Source: Cyclobacteriaceae bacterium
GTDB taxonomy: Bacteria; Bacteroidota; Bacteroidia; Cytophagales; Cyclobacteriaceae
Direction of reading: 5' to 3'
NCBI GenBank assembly: GCA_013140395.1
Contig: JABFSY010000269.1
Coordinates: 1-7,739, forward strand
Length of the DNA: 7,739 bases
Shown: piece after piece, positions 6,757-7,739 of the stretch
Position numbering within the stretch: position 1 is the first letter of the stretch
Layout: the number at the start of each line of letters is the position of its first letter
The notes under the pieces: model-generated
Databases searched by the model: none
What the model was told of the DNA's origin: nothing
Seen by the model: only the letters and a program-made list of their open reading frames with translations
Translations under genes and position numbers: made by a program

Positions 6757-7739
6757 TTACATTCTTAACGCATATATATACTCACGTGGGTAATCCGGGT
6801 AAACACCTTCGAAGGTAATCAAATCTCCCGCTTTTTTCTTGGACAAGATATTGATTGCTTCCTTGGCAGACTTTATGGCAATGTTATCAATACGTGTAAT
6901 TATAAAGCCCGCTCTCATGTCAGTATATTTTTCAATCTTACCTCTTTCCAATGACTTTACCTGTACACCATTCTCCAGATCAAGTTTTCTCAATACTTTC
7001 GAATCAACATCTTCCAATTCAACCCCCAGTGAGGATATCGCATCTTTTGTCTCACGCTTAATCGTTTCAACATTTCCCTTTCTGTTTTTCAAAGTCACCG
7101 GAAACACCAGGGTCTTTCCTTTGCGATCAATCGTCATCGTAATTTTGTCGCCCGGACGCTTTCGTCCGATGTATTCGATCAAAGCGGTGCTTGATTTAAT
7201 GGGGGCTTCGTCAATTTTAACAACCACATCTCCCGGCTTGATACCTGCATTCTTCGCAGCACTTTTGTCTTCAGCATCACCAAATCCGCTGATGTAAGCG
7301 CCTTCGTTCAACGAAAGATTTTCTTCTTTGGCCAAGTCGCTATCAATACTCCGGACTTCCACGCCTAACCATCCGCGCTGCACAGTTCCAAAAGCAAGTA
7401 GGTCCTCCACAATCTTACTCACAATATTAGACGGTACTGCGAAACCATAGCCTGAGTAAGATCCAGTTGGGCTTGCTATTGCTGTGTTGATACCAAGTAA
7501 ACCACCATCCAAATTAACAAGAGCACCACCGCTGTTACCCGGATTAATGGCGGCATCCGTCTGAATAAAAGATTCGATGGCGCTACTGGGTTGCTGGCCA
7601 TTCCGCGTTGCGGGATTGTTTGAATTGATGATATTGATATTTCTTCCTTTGGCGCTAATAATTCCGGCAGTTACGGTGGAATTCAGATTAAATGGGTTTC
7701 CGACTGCAAGGACCCACTCGCCCACTCTTGATTTATCGG
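6757..7739 (-). CDS. degP: Deg/HtrA-family periplasmic serine protease, C-terminal part (5' end beyond window)
   Basis: These 327 visible codons are the C-terminal two-thirds of a trypsin-like protease/chaperone that degrades misfolded envelope proteins. The visible part begins [16 protein letters not shown], a conserved stretch late in the protease domain, so the true start, signal peptide and catalytic His and Asp lie outside the window. GTG at 7725 is an internal Val codon, not the start. The catalytic Ser is in [12 protein letters not shown], with its codon at 7531-7533. YGFAVPSN closes the protease domain. PDZ1 begins at RGWLGVEV (near 7375) and includes [14 protein letters not shown] shorter second PDZ-like domain begins at [11 protein letters not shown] (near 7035) and includes [11 protein letters not shown]. 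The C-terminus is YIYALRM, TAA at 6757. Paralogue naming (DegP, DegQ or DegS-like) cannot be settled, but two PDZ-like domains favour the DegP/Q type. It is followed after 17 bp by the small basic gene. Confidence 0.92.
   Translation of the reverse strand, partial: DKSRVGEWVLAVGNPFNLNSTVTAGIISAKGRNINIINSNNPATRNGQQPSSAIESFIQTDAAINPGNSGGALVNLDGGLLGINTAIASPTGSYSGYGFAVPSNIVSKIVEDLLAFGTVQRGWLGVEVRSIDSDLAKEENLSLNEGAYISGFGDAEDKSAAKNAGIKPGDVVVKIDEAPIKSSTALIEYIGRKRPGDKITMTIDRKGKTLVFPVTLKNRKGNVETIKRETKDAISSLGVELEDVDSKVLRKLDLENGVQVKSLERGKIEKYTDMRAGFIITRIDNIAIKSAKEAINILSKKKAGDLITFEGVYPDYPREYIYALRM

Noticed and set aside
6839..7297. Plus-strand ORF of 152 codons
   Set aside because: It is antisense to the HtrA PDZ region, whose protein family is clear; this is a shadow frame.

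Overview
The window looks like a piece of a Bacteroidota chromosome, probably from a Cytophagales-like organism. The evidence is a long-form IspH, a bacillithiol-reductase-like flavoprotein, a TonB-dependent receptor, a secreted protein built of Ig-like modules, promoter-like TAnnTTTG boxes, and few Shine-Dalgarno sequences. The taxonomy is inferred from gene content and recalled family features; no search was run. No tRNA, rRNA, CRISPR array or insertion sequence was recognised.

Layout: (1) 1-1986, minus strand, holds a large secreted modular adhesin-like protein. It has a signal peptide, three ~100-residue repeat modules, a WN-containing domain and two Ig-like modules, and it runs off the left edge. 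A single in-frame TGA at 1120-1122 interrupts it inside the third module, while the same frame stays open for 373 more codons. (2) 1987-2207 is a divergent intergenic region with a candidate promoter for the secreted protein. (3) 2208-3173, plus strand, encodes a YpdA/Bdr-family FAD/NADPH reductase. (4) 3174-3223, between convergent genes, carries a degenerate heptamer and inverted repeat. (5) 3205-5247, minus strand, encodes a TonB-dependent outer-membrane receptor. It sits 1 bp downstream of (6) ispH (5249-6529, minus), so the pair is probably co-transcribed. (7) 6532-6563 is a hairpin with a T-tract, directly before ispH. (8) 6565-6738, minus strand, encodes a 57-residue basic protein. It lies 17 bp downstream of (9) the C-terminal part of a Deg/HtrA periplasmic protease, which is cut by the right edge.

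From right to left the minus strand therefore reads: HtrA, small protein, terminator, ispH, TonB receptor, end. The last step of the MEP isoprenoid pathway is thus joined to an outer-membrane transporter, while envelope protein quality control is joined to a small unknown protein.

I do not see a clear new multi-gene system. The points most worth a second look are the lone nonsense codon in the modular secreted gene, and the odd 5' end of ispH. There a terminator abuts the ATG, a promoter-like box lies inside the reading frame, and an ATC codon sits where the family normally starts.
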